Source: Aphelenchoides besseyi (lineage: Eukaryota; Nematoda; Chromadorea; Rhabditida; Aphelenchoididae). From it: a stretch of DNA of 64,000 nucleotides. Positions 23,598 to 33,122 of this stretch are shown in pieces (positions within the stretch are counted from its first letter, which is position 1; each line of letters begins with the position of its first letter). The stretch lies in NCBI GenBank assembly GCA_024699855.1, contig JAMPIQ010000001.1, positions 10,044,001 to 10,108,000 of the forward strand. Reading direction: 5' to 3'. Under the pieces are notes generated by a model. That model did no database searches, was not told the DNA's origin, and saw nothing but the letters and a program-made list of their open reading frames with translations. The position numbers and the translations under genes are program-made.

Positions 23598-24815
23598 ATG
23601 AACGAAAACAGCGGTTCATCGAACGGCACTTTTGAGGACGAACAAGATCAGGTATTGGACGTGACTTTAGATTACGGTAAGAGCCAACAGTGGTTGCGGA
23701 GTATGCAGTTTTTTAGACAAAGATCATGAGACTTCATGTATAACAACTTCAATGTCAACCAAGGAAGTTGACGTCTACGTAGAAATTAGACAACGGAAAC
23801 AACTTGAATCAGAGGTGGCTGCAACAACTGGACTGCAAATCTTTGATTTGCCTCTTGAAATCGTTGCCGATTCGTCGTTGAAGAATCTGATGAACATGTT
23901 CGCTGAGGTGGAACGTCAAATCGATAAGAACTCAATGCTGATTTTCGATTTGCTAGAAATTTTTCATCGTTTTGGTCTCAGAATGTTTCTCAATCTCAAA
24001 AAATTTGTTTCGCTTTTCCACGAATTTTGTCCTCAATGGAAACTGTCAATTCGTAAGTCCACTTCAGATATCGGCAGTGAACTTTCACCTCAGGCGGCAA
24101 CTACATTCAGTTTTCACGTACCAAAAGTAAACTGATCGACGGCTTCGAGATGGTCAAGATGTTCGTCAACGAACGACAAATTAAAAGCCGCCGATTTGAA
24201 TTGAACTCGGCGGCTTTGGGCCATATCATTGGAGTTGGAGAGGGAGCAACCATCTTTATTCGTCCCATGGACCAAGATTACAAGAAGTTTTCGACTCGAA
24301 TGCGGTGAGTATCCGCTTTTGTCTATTGATGTCGTTTAGTTTGTACACGAAAATTCTGTTCAAGGAACCCAAAAGCCGCGATGAAGATGCACTGATCGTG
24401 TTGTTCGTTGGCGACTGTATTCTTTGGCTGCAAAAACACTCGAAAATGCTCGAACGCTGTCAAGTGATGAAGGTAATGCCAAATGGCTCTGTGGAGCTAA
24501 TGTTAATCGACAGTGGCCGTCGGGCTTATGTGGCACCCGACAGCCGTAGTTTCTACAAGATTCCACTGCAACTGCGACAATTTCCACCGTTTGCTTATGC
24601 TTTCGAGTCAGTAAACACGAACGGAGAAAGAACGGTCGCTGAAATGGTGAGTTCAACGATCGATAATGAGAGCAATTTCTTAGGTTGACAAGTTGAGGAA
24701 CGTGGCCAAAAATTTGATGAACTCGAGTTCCCGTTGTATTTTTTCGTTCATTAAACGAACGCCCTTAAATGCTGTCTTGGATCTTTACGGTGGAGTTTGG
24801 AAACCGATTAATTAG
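23598..24815 (+). CDS. Tudor-domain protein with a LOTUS-like N-terminal region (TDRD5/7- or LOTR-1-like)
   Basis: About 340 residues in six exons, starting MNENSGSSNG at 23598. The N-terminal half contains a helical segment ending FLNLKKFVSLFHEF and NYIQFSR, which resembles the winged-helix LOTUS (OST-HTH) fold. The C-terminal half has a Tudor-like core: a strand with MKVMPNGSVELMLIDSGRR, followed by YVAPDSRSFYKIPLQLRQFPPFAYAF, as in extended Tudor domains that bind methyl-arginine tails of Argonaute proteins. LOTUS plus Tudor proteins act in germ granules and small-RNA pathways in animals; that role here is inferred. The Tudor call is fair, the LOTUS call tentative. The gene converges with the ADAR-like gene, with the two stop codons 86 bp apart. 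Confidence 0.6.
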
Positions 24816-24901
24816 AAGAACTAGATTGTTTTTTGATTGTTTTTGTTTACAAACTCGTTTAAAAAATAGATATTTATTGGAAAAATGAAGACTTCGGAAA
24901 T

Positions 24902-27117
24902 TCACTTGTTCACCCAAACACCAAGAGTTTTGGTCGCCAAGTTCTGCTTCAGCAGATTCATCATCTGCTTGTAGTTGTTGGCATCTTGTTTGTACTGCCC
25001 GTAAGATCCAAAAATTGTCGGTTGTTCCATCGCAAAATGAACAGCCGCAATGTCCGAATAGAAGGCCACTCGTGACAACGAAGAACATGTTCTGAAATTG
25101 CAATTATTTACCTTCGACTGCCTTCAACTAACTCGTCGATTTTCAAGCCTGTATAACAGGAAAGCAACTCAAACTTCTCATTCACGGCATTCCAATTGAC
25201 TGACGCACGTTCACCGGCACGATAAACCGGGACTCCCAAATCGAAGGCCGTTGAGTTCTAAGATCGAAATGAAAACGATGAGAAGTTTGACTGACCGTTT
25301 CAGTTGATTCGAAGATCGGCTCGTGAATCTGATATCCGGATTTCAGCGGATACAACGGCGGGATTCGTTCGACCACCGCTTTTTCCATCAAATGCTTGTC
25401 GAAGGCGTCGTTGAAGATGTAGGTTGTGATGTAAACCGGATCGATAAAAGTAGAAAGTACGGCGCCTTGAACTCCAACCACGTTCCATTTCATCATCTTG
25501 TCGATTGTAGACATCGAACTCGAGATTTTGGCGCGTTGTCTAAAACGCGAAAGATTATACGGGGCTTTGATGTCCAACAGTTGCGTTCCATTAAGATTCA
25601 GTTTTGGCGAGTGAGTTGCGAAGAAGTGGAAGTCGATGCTGGGCCTTAGCTTCAAATTAGACGAGTTGTTCTCGCAGTAGAAAATCGAACTCTTTGGCTC
25701 TTGATGATAAACCACGAGCTGTCGATATAAAAATCTGAAGAAGCATACAAAACAAAAACTTTTAACCTACTTTTGGAGTCCACGTTTACACAAAACTAAT
25801 GCATCACAATCACGAACAATCGAATCGGCGTTTCCAGTTGATGGTCCCGCATAAGAACCACAAGCCCAGGAAACCAAATGCGCATCACGAGTCACGGTGT
25901 TCGTCATTACACAGCCGGCCATTCGTGGATCCGCAATTGCAATCGCACCGTTGAGTTGAATCGCCTGAAAGCCGTGAATCGTTGAAACTCAAAGCTTTTG
26001 AGTTTACCGTATAAAATACCGAATAACACGAATGACGGACGAACTCTTTGAAGTCCACGGGTGTCAACAGTTCAGAAGGCAAGTTCAATTCTGCCGGAAC
26101 AAAAATCTTCTCGGACCTTATCAGATGATCCAACATAACTCGAGCAGCCGACAATTTCGCTGATTGTTTTCGATCCGATGGAACACCGACTGCCGACTCA
26201 TTTTCTGGAATCTGACAGGTGGCAACAAATTCACTGAAAATCTCGGTACATTGTTGAAGCAAACTCAGCCACTTACCCAGCAACTTCTCCAATAACTTCG
26301 AACTTTGCAGTCGGTAGGGATTGTTTGCCGAGAAACTCGTTTAAGATTGAAACCGGATTCTTTGGATTGTTCAGCAAAAAGAACTTCGTTTGTCCGGAAA
26401 GTTTTTCGTTCTCGTCGTAGCGCAGAGATTCAACGGCAGTTGCAGATCGTTTCGCTGGTGGAGGCTGTAAGAGGTTGAGATATTAATGAAATTGATTACG
26501 TTGGTTGCCATCTTTAAACTCTCCTGTTCAACGAAGACCCTCGAAAACTCACTTCAACTTCCTTCTGCTCATTATCGTATTGTCGTTTCAAAGATCCCAC
26601 TTTTGCTTTCACTTTCTCTTCCATCCCAAGTCGTCGAACTAACGCCAAAGCTGCGGATTGTTTGGCACCCGGTTTCGAAGTGTTGCGATTGCCGACCACG
26701 AGTTGACCGTCTTGTTCAACACATGCAATAAATTTAACTCTAAAATCAAAAATAAGAATCAGAAGAAGGAGCTCACGGATTTGTTCTGCCAACTGGCAAC
26801 TCAAAAATGTAAAACGTTGGGAAGGGCGATTTAATATGATGATTCAAAACGGCCATCGCTGCATTAGCTTCTGTTTTATCGTCTGTTCCCTCGGTTTGAT
26901 TGCTGCTGTAGGCTTCGTAAGACGCACGCAAAGCCAACCAATATTTTGAATCAACGACATTGTCTTCGTCCGTTGGCAGTCGATTCAATCGTTGAAATTC
27001 CTAAGAAATCAGACGGATATCCAAAAAGCTAAATACCTGCATCAATGCATCTTGTTGACCCGTTGATTTAAGCGGTTGTGTGAGGATATTTGATGTTTTG
27101 CTCACTTCAATATCCAT
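24902..27117 (-). CDS. adr-1: ADAR-family protein with two dsRBDs and a dead deaminase domain (ADR-1-like)
   Basis: About 10 exons on the minus strand, roughly 620-650 residues, starting MDIEVSKTSN (27117) just after a splice acceptor. Order: a first dsRBD ending in the hallmark NTSKPGAKQSAALALVRR; a linker; a second dsRBD (NPVSILNEFLGKQ ... DRKQSAKLSAARVMLDHL); then an adenosine-deaminase domain with clear ADAR landmarks KRGLQKFLYRQL and DKMMKWNVVGVQGAVLSTF. The catalytic site is gone: the HAE motif position reads DCDAL, the PCGD zinc cysteine is absent in the FATHSPKLN segment, and the second zinc cysteine before DKMMKWN is Thr. This matches C. elegans ADR-1, which binds dsRNA and steers the active enzyme ADR-2 without editing by itself. 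Ends LGVWVNK. Family call firm; ADR-1 equivalence inferred from the lost residues. Confidence 0.85.
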
Positions 27118-27507
27118 TGCTAAAAACTTAAAAACGAAATGAAATTTTATGAAGAAGATGAGTAAGCGAACGAAATAAATGCCAAACGAATTTCTCCTCG
27201 CACGCGTATATTCAACGATTCTTTGATGGGCGAGAAAGGTTGTCAGTTTGTTCACCTAACAAACAACAAGGTCCAATCGATTTAAGCGTTTGAATTGTTT
27301 GTGACGATAACCGCATTTTGGAATTGGTTTTATATAGCATCTTTGGCTTCAGCTCCAACGACTGCAGTTATCTTGTTGTTCCATTGAGCTTACTAGTCGC
27401 CGTAAAAGACAAAACTTGTTTATTATTCTGTTAGTCCACGGTTGTGGAGACAACAATTACAATTAAAAAAGGAAGTAATATCGTGGGTTAAATTTAAAAC
27501 GTTTTCA
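27118..27507. other. Promoter of the ADAR-like gene and 3' flank of the chimeric gene
   Basis: No exon seen. On the minus strand an AATAAA (27418-27423 read in reverse) lies downstream of the chimeric gene and outside the duplicated block, so the copy would use a different poly(A) signal from the parental RhoGEF. Confidence 0.45.
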
Positions 27508-28471
27508 AACCGAGAGAGCAGTCGGAAAGTAAAAGAATGTACAAAAGTTGATGAGAATAAATGGATTAGCAAAGAACATTTAGACTTCGGAGACCGCGGT
27601 CTCGCGGACTAACTCACGAGCACCGTTGATTGCGGCGTTCTGCAGCGACTTAGACGTGTGTATCGATGGAGTGACCGTCGAGTTGTTGTCGTCCACTGAG
27701 CCGGCAGTCGTTGAAGAACGTCGTGATCCCGAGGAAATTGACGTGCACGTGCTGTGACTGCCGTCCATCGGATTCGCATGGTTGCCGTTGGAGTCGGGAG
27801 TGTAGATGCTGGAAAACACAATTGGTTGAGGTTGACTCGAAACTCACCACTCTGTGTGCGTAGTCGACGAGGCATCGTCGAACGCCGAGGTCGAGGAACG
27901 ACTCGAAACGGTCGTCGAGTCGCTAGTCCACGAGTGTGGTCGTGAAGCGGAGCTCTGAGTTTGCGGTTGGCTGGGCGGTTTGGCCGGAGACTGTTGCTGC
28001 GAGTTTTGGTGTTGGAGACGTGGTTGTTTGTTGGTCGAATGCTGTTGCTGATGATGAGCGTTGAGGACCGTGATGTGCGCCAACTTATTGATCCAATTGG
28101 CCCGAGCCCGTTCGTCTGTGGTGTAGACGGCGTAGCCATCAGACTTGGTCTCGTCCCACAACTCGAAACGATCGGGCGCCGACTTGGAACACTCAGCGAA
28201 ACCCAACGACGCGATCGGAATGCAGAACTTGTGTTCGTAGAACTCGGAGGAGTAGGGCAACGGTTGAGCTCGTCGTTTGCAGAACAGAACACCGCCATCG
28301 AACAGAAACAAATGCCGCTTTTGTGGCTTGTTGCCCAAACGTCGCGATTTGCGTTTGAACGTGAAGATCTCGCACTCAGTTTGCAATCTCAACGGACCCA
28401 ACATTCGCAGATTCTCCTAAACAACTAACTCAAAACCAAATTCAGAATTCGAAAACTCACCGCGTAGCCGC
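27508..28471. repeat. Segmental duplication, copy B (inside the chimeric gene)
   Basis: Second copy of the 964-bp block at 10246-11209, same orientation, apparently identical including introns. Its upstream edge lies 11-12 bp inside the exon that precedes the PH exon, so the donor site, intron and PH exon were carried over together. Confidence 0.95.
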
Positions 28472-28964
28472 GAATAGGCACTTGTTCCATTTCGTGACCC
28501 ATATGTAGAAGAAACTCGATCATCTCTTTGTGATTTTTCTTGCTAGCAATCCACATCGCGTTTTTGCCAAAAGCACTGAAAAAAAACTCAAAAACAAAAA
28601 TCAAACAAACTCACTTCTTCACATGATGATCCACTTGTTTTTGTTCCACTAACCACTCGGCCAAATCGACGTGATTCTCGGCAACCGCAACAAGAAACGG
28701 AGTGAAACCGGTTCGATTCTTTGACTCAAAATTCGCTCTGTTTCTTTCCAAACAACGCAGTACATCGACGGTTCCGTACTTACAAGCGTAATGTACTACA
28801 GTGTTTCGTTGTTCATCCTCCTGATCCAAGTCATATCCCAGTTGAATCCATTGCTGAAGAGCAGCGACGTTTCTGCACCGAATAGCGCACTCGACTTGTG
28901 GACGAAACTCAAAACTCTTCGTCACTTGGAGGAGTCCTTTGCTTAGATTGATAAAGTCATTCAT
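27580..28964 (-). CDS. Chimeric ankyrin-repeat + PH-domain protein
   Basis: Starts MNDFINLSKG (28964). The first two exons encode ankyrin repeats: NTVVHYACKYGTVDVLRCL, GFTPFLVAVAENHVDLAEWL and NAMWIASKKNHKEMIEFLL show the repeat pattern of paired helices. The second exon ends VPIRGYA at a GTGAGT donor; the following intron, PH-domain exon (LFLFDGGVLFCKRR) and Gln/Ser-rich tail are the duplicated RhoGEF 3' end. The splice phase is the same in both genes, so the fusion reads through in frame to the same stop. The DH exchange domain is not included, so the protein should not act as a GEF; a membrane or adaptor role is inferred. The ankyrin part could be what remains of an older gene whose own 3' end was displaced. 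No transcript evidence is available, and a misassembly cannot be excluded from sequence alone. Confidence 0.75.
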
Positions 28965-29165
28965 TTCGATCAACTGAACGGCCTAACTGATCGACTCTAA
29001 CACGTTTTGAGCCTACGCGCCGACCCAACCGTCGACTTTAAACTCAATTGATTTTTGACCGCCATTTTGAATTCTTATTTCATTCAATCAATTGCAAAGT
29101 CTATTAACGTACAATTTAATCATAAAATAACAACTCAACATCAACAACAGGTTCACACTGCGAAT

Positions 29166-29826
29166 TTAATCATCGGCAACCGTCGTCTTTTCGCTCACGT
29201 ATACTCCGTCCAAGAATTTGCGAATATCCTTGTTCTTAACGGCAGTCGACTGTTGGATGCTGGCGGCTGCAATTGCAAACTCAAAATCGATTTCAAAAAA
29301 CGCAAACTAACCGGCTTGAGAGACCAACTCCAAATCATTTCCTTCGATGATGATCTCGTCCTTTTGTTTAGTCGAGATGGCAGCCGAGACGCCTTTGGGC
29401 AACGTAACACGACGAACCAATTTCTCGCCCAAGAAGTTGCGAATCTAAACAGTCAAAGGTGTAATAAGAGGATTAAAAAGTTTGAAAACTCACCTCAACC
29501 AACGTGTTCTTCTCTTGCAACGCGATGTTGATCGGAAAATGAGCGTAGACGGAGCGCATCTTGTAGCGGTATCCCTTGGTCACTCCCTTGATCATGTTCT
29601 CGATGTGCGAGCAAACGGAGCGAATGGCTGCCAACTCCTTACGAACTCCAAACCATTTGCGAACGACCAAACGGTTTTTGGATTCTTTGATGATTTCGAC
29701 GTTCAAGTGACGGAACGCACGACGCAAAGTGCCGCGTGGACCGGTGACTTGGACCAAACGGTTGTTAGCCGTGAAAGTCACTCCTTCCGGAAACTTCACC
29801 GAGTCGCTGGATTCAATCAATTTCAT
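29166..29826 (-). CDS. rpl-9: Large-subunit ribosomal protein L9 (uL6)
   Basis: Cytosolic ribosomal protein uL6, about 190 residues in three exons. Landmarks are [19 protein letters not shown] at the N-terminus, [20 protein letters not shown] in the middle, then [26 protein letters not shown] and [17 protein letters not shown] near the end. The start at 29826 ([10 protein letters not shown]) fits the family. A splice acceptor lies directly before the ATG, pointing to a 5' UTR intron or a trans-splice site. Length is normal and all conserved blocks are intact. It is head-to-head with the CPEB gene. Confidence 0.96.
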
Positions 29827-30366
29827 GATGATGAAAACCTAAAAATTCGACGAAATCAAAGTATGTAAATTCATTCAAAAATCTCGGTAATTTCCACTAA
29901 ACACATAAAACAAAGAAAAAACAAATTAAACGTCGTAAAATAAACTTAAAATTCTCGAAAACGCAAAGAAACTGGAAATTTTCCCCACCGACTTTTGAGG
30001 CCCAACAGCCGACCGACTAGTCAGACGTTTCCACTTGAGACCCAACTGACAGTTGACAGCCAATTTTGCCGAGACAGAAATTAGCGTTTGAATTGGCGCC
30101 GAAGGGACAATTTCGATCCCCTACGGTTTGGTTTTTTCAAATGACCGTCAGAGTGGATGTTCATTTTTTAGGGTCGTTGACTGCGTCCTCTGAGAATGTT
30201 CATCGAGCAGGAATTTTGTGTTTAATGTTTTTTATTTTCTGTTTTCAGCAATCCTACCTCAAATCAACGTAATGGAAGAACATTTCGAGGCATTAAGTTT
30301 ATACGACTTGCCATCTGCCTTTTAAGTTTTTGGCTCTTTGTATGTTGATTTAATTTTTTTTTCAGG
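29827..30366. other. Bidirectional promoter rpl-9 / CPEB with possible 5' CPEB exon
   Basis: No strong core-promoter motif seen. A short plus-strand frame beginning ATG 30271 (MEEHFEALSLYDLPS) ends in a stop before the CPEB main exon; it may be a short upstream ORF or part of an upstream exon. A long T-run acceptor lies directly before the chosen CPEB start. Confidence 0.4.
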
Positions 30367-31357
30367 ATGCAATTGCACAATCAAGTGGAGGTCATGGAGC
30401 CGTTAGAAGCCCCGATGAACACCACACCATCAGTATTCTCACGCAAGGTGTTCGTCGGCGGTCTTCCGACAGAGTGCAGCGATCAGGAGTTGCACCGGGT
30501 GTTTGGACACTTTGGCAATTTTGTTGTCAATCGTCCGAATCAAACACCAGGCATGATAGTTGAATTTTCATGCCAATACCCTCATTTTAGGCGACATCCG
30601 ATCAACTCACTACTGTTTCTTGGTGTTCGAAAAACCGAATGCCGTGGATTACATGTTGCGGTCGACCGAACGTGTGGGCACATCGAATTTCGCTTACATT
30701 ACAGCTGGTCTTCGTCAATTCAAAGTACTGACTATCAGTTGAGAAGTTTGATTTCCATTTTTGTAGGTCGAAATTCGTCCATTCGCTTTGTGTGATGCGT
30801 CGTTTGTTATGGAACCTTTGTGGGTGCGTTTTATTCGGTTATCGATTTTTGTCGGTGGCATCCCTCGAACTGTAACGGCACGTAAGTACCTAATCTTTCG
30901 GAGCGATTAATCGGTTGGAATCGTTTAGCTGAACTGGCCAACATCATTTCAAAGAAGTTCGGTCGTGTTCTGCACTGCAGTTTAGAGTTGGAGTATCCGA
31001 ACAAGTATCCGAAGGGAGCGGGACGTGTGATCTTTCGACATATGCGATCATACATCGAAGCCTCACAAATGGGTCGTGCAACATTAACGTTCGGTGAAGA
31101 AACTCGCTCGGTATGTCTAAACAATTGAAAAAACGATCATCTTAATTTTTTAGGTCGAAATCAAGCCCTACGTTTACCGTGGAATCGCATGCGAGAATTG
31201 TGAGATTAGTCAAGACTGTTGTTTTTGTCCGACTTGCCTTCGCTACTACTGTACCGCTTGCTGGCCTAGGGTTCACATTATGGCTAATCCGCCGCATCAT
31301 CCGCTGATCTGCAGTCCACGCAATTTGCCACGTTCGACTCAAAATCCGTTGTTCTAA
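30367..31357 (+). CDS. Cytoplasmic polyadenylation element-binding protein (CPEB), CPEB2-4-like
   Basis: An RNA-binding translational regulator of 3' UTR CPE elements. Five exons encode about 270 residues. RRM1 starts RKVFVGGLPTECSDQELHRV, RRM2 starts with SIFVGGIPRTVTAPELANI and runs through YPKGAGRVIFRHMRSYIEA, and the C-terminal ZZ-type zinc finger shows paired cysteines in CENC, CCFCPTC and YYCTACWP with the terminal His pair. The linker VEIRPFALCDASFVME matches the CPEB2-4 group more than CPEB1. The regulatory N-terminus is very short if the ATG at 30367 is the start, so upstream exons may be missing; a splice acceptor lies immediately before that ATG. It converges with ECI2. Confidence 0.85.
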
Positions 31358-31529
31358 TTATCTCATGCCATTTAATTTTTGGCCATAATCTCATTTTGTT
31401 CCATTGTCACAAGTTCTTTTACTTTTTATTCTCTTTAATTTTGTCGTCAATTAAGTTCACGTTTACATTTCCGGGTTATTCAAATCAAGTGGAAAATAAA
31501 TCGCTTTATTTCACAGACTTTATTCGAAA

Positions 31530-32885
31530 TTATTTGCGAGACTTCATAAACTTCATGATCGCTTCTGCACAATCTTTTCCTTGCCAACGTTCCGCTAGTT
31601 TCTTGCATTCGATATCATTCACACGGTGCAGTTCGTCACGACTGAAGTCACGAATCATTTTCTTATTGAAACGTAACGATTCGGTGGGCAATTCGGCGAA
31701 TTGTTTGATCAACTCGGCGGTTTCAGAAACGAAAGTCGATTGTGGAAAGACTCGCGAAACAAAGTGCCAATCCAACGCTTCTTGAGCTGTGATCTTACGG
31801 CCAAACAAAAGCATCTCAGCAGCCTACAATCAGTGAATTATGTAGACGCAAGCTATCAACTCACATTTGAATAACCGAAGATCTTCGGAAACGTTAACGA
31901 CGAACAACCTTCGGGTGAATAGCCGAGAGATGTGAATGGCGTCTGGAAAGTGGCTGAATCCGCAGCGTAAACAACGTCCAAAAGCGCCAAAGTCGTGACG
32001 GATATTCCGATTGCCGGTCCGTGAACGAGTCCGATGATGGGCTTATCGTGGTCGATGAATGAAGCAACAAAATCGTGAAGAATCACGGCTCCCTTATCGG
32101 CCATATCTTTCAATTCTTCACGCGATTTGATTTTACCAAAAGTCGTCAAATCGGTTCCAGCAGAATAATAGGGACCAACGGCTAGAACGACAATCAAATA
32201 AAAAGAAAAACAAAACTAACCGGAAAGAACGGTGAATTTGATATTTGGATCCGAGTTCGCTGCGTTCATCGCTTTGTTGAACTCGTTGTACATCGGAATA
32301 GACATGGCGTTGAATTTATCAGGTCGATTGAATTGAATTCGATAGAAATTGCCTTCGGGCCCGTGCTTCAAGCCATCGGAGCCGTCAGATTGGTTTTCGG
32401 ACTTCGAAGCCGACGAACCGGTGTCCGATTTTGCTAACTTCTCAACCAACTCAACGTACTTCTTACGGGCATCTTCCTGAACCAAATCACTCAAACAAAC
32501 AAAACCAAAAGCTCACTTGACTGATTCCCTTCAATTCGTTCCACGCGTCGAATTTTGCGCGTCCAACGAAATCTAACATTCCCGGTCGACTACCTTCCAC
32601 ATCGCCTTTTGATGCCTAAACTTCAATTTAAAAGAAAAACGAACATCCGTAGACTCACTTGTTTGAACAGACCGTAAATTTGCAACTTTACGTCGTTGTC
32701 CGGCTCCTGACTTAACGTCTTCAGTTTCTTCTGTGCCTCTTCGAAATCCGATTGGCTGGCAAAGTTTCTGAAAAGAAAACTATAATTGAAACCAACTTGT
32801 TTTACCTGCACGCCAACTGGTGGATTGCTGGACATAGCGATCCGGCGCTCAAACGATTCACGGACGAGAATCCAAAACGTAACAT
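31530..32885 (-). CDS. ECI2: Enoyl-CoA delta-isomerase 2 (ACBP + enoyl-CoA hydratase/isomerase), mitochondrial/peroxisomal
   Basis: Shifts 3-enoyl-CoA double bonds so unsaturated fatty acids can enter beta-oxidation. The start ATG 32885 gives [17 protein letters not shown], a basic/hydroxylated mitochondrial targeting sequence. Next comes an acyl-CoA-binding domain ([46 protein letters not shown]), a Ser-rich linker, and the crotonase domain: [28 protein letters not shown] (oxyanion hole), [40 protein letters not shown]. The layout is the same as human ECI2. It ends FMKSRK rather than a clear peroxisomal SKL. A T-rich acceptor at about 32931 precedes the start, 190 nt after the DIS3 stop, so it could be the last gene of an operon. 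Confidence 0.93.
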
Positions 32886-33122
32886 TTCTGTCCACGAAGA
32901 AACCGATTAAAAGAACTCGATTAAGCTGCAAAACACAAAATTTACATCAAACTCCCGACCAAAGAAGAGAAAAACACAGCCGCGAAAGCGAACAGAATTT
33001 CGGCGTTGGGCACAAAGTTCACCCACCAGTTAGACTTTGTATCCTGTGGTGTAGTTCACGATTAGTTTGCCCTTTCAATAAAAGTTTATAACAAATAAAA
33101 TAACAACAAAAATTTCTAATTT

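Noticed and set aside
32885..32930. Upstream TTG-initiated frame (MQLNRVLL) as ECI2 start
   Set aside because: It begins at a splice acceptor without ATG and in a frame that does not yield a targeting peptide; ATG 32885 gives a good mitochondrial presequence in frame with the ACBP domain.
33077..33099. Plus-strand AATAAA words between DIS3 and ECI2
   Set aside because: No plus-strand gene ends here; they are AT-rich chance matches. The minus strand carries only a TATAAA variant.
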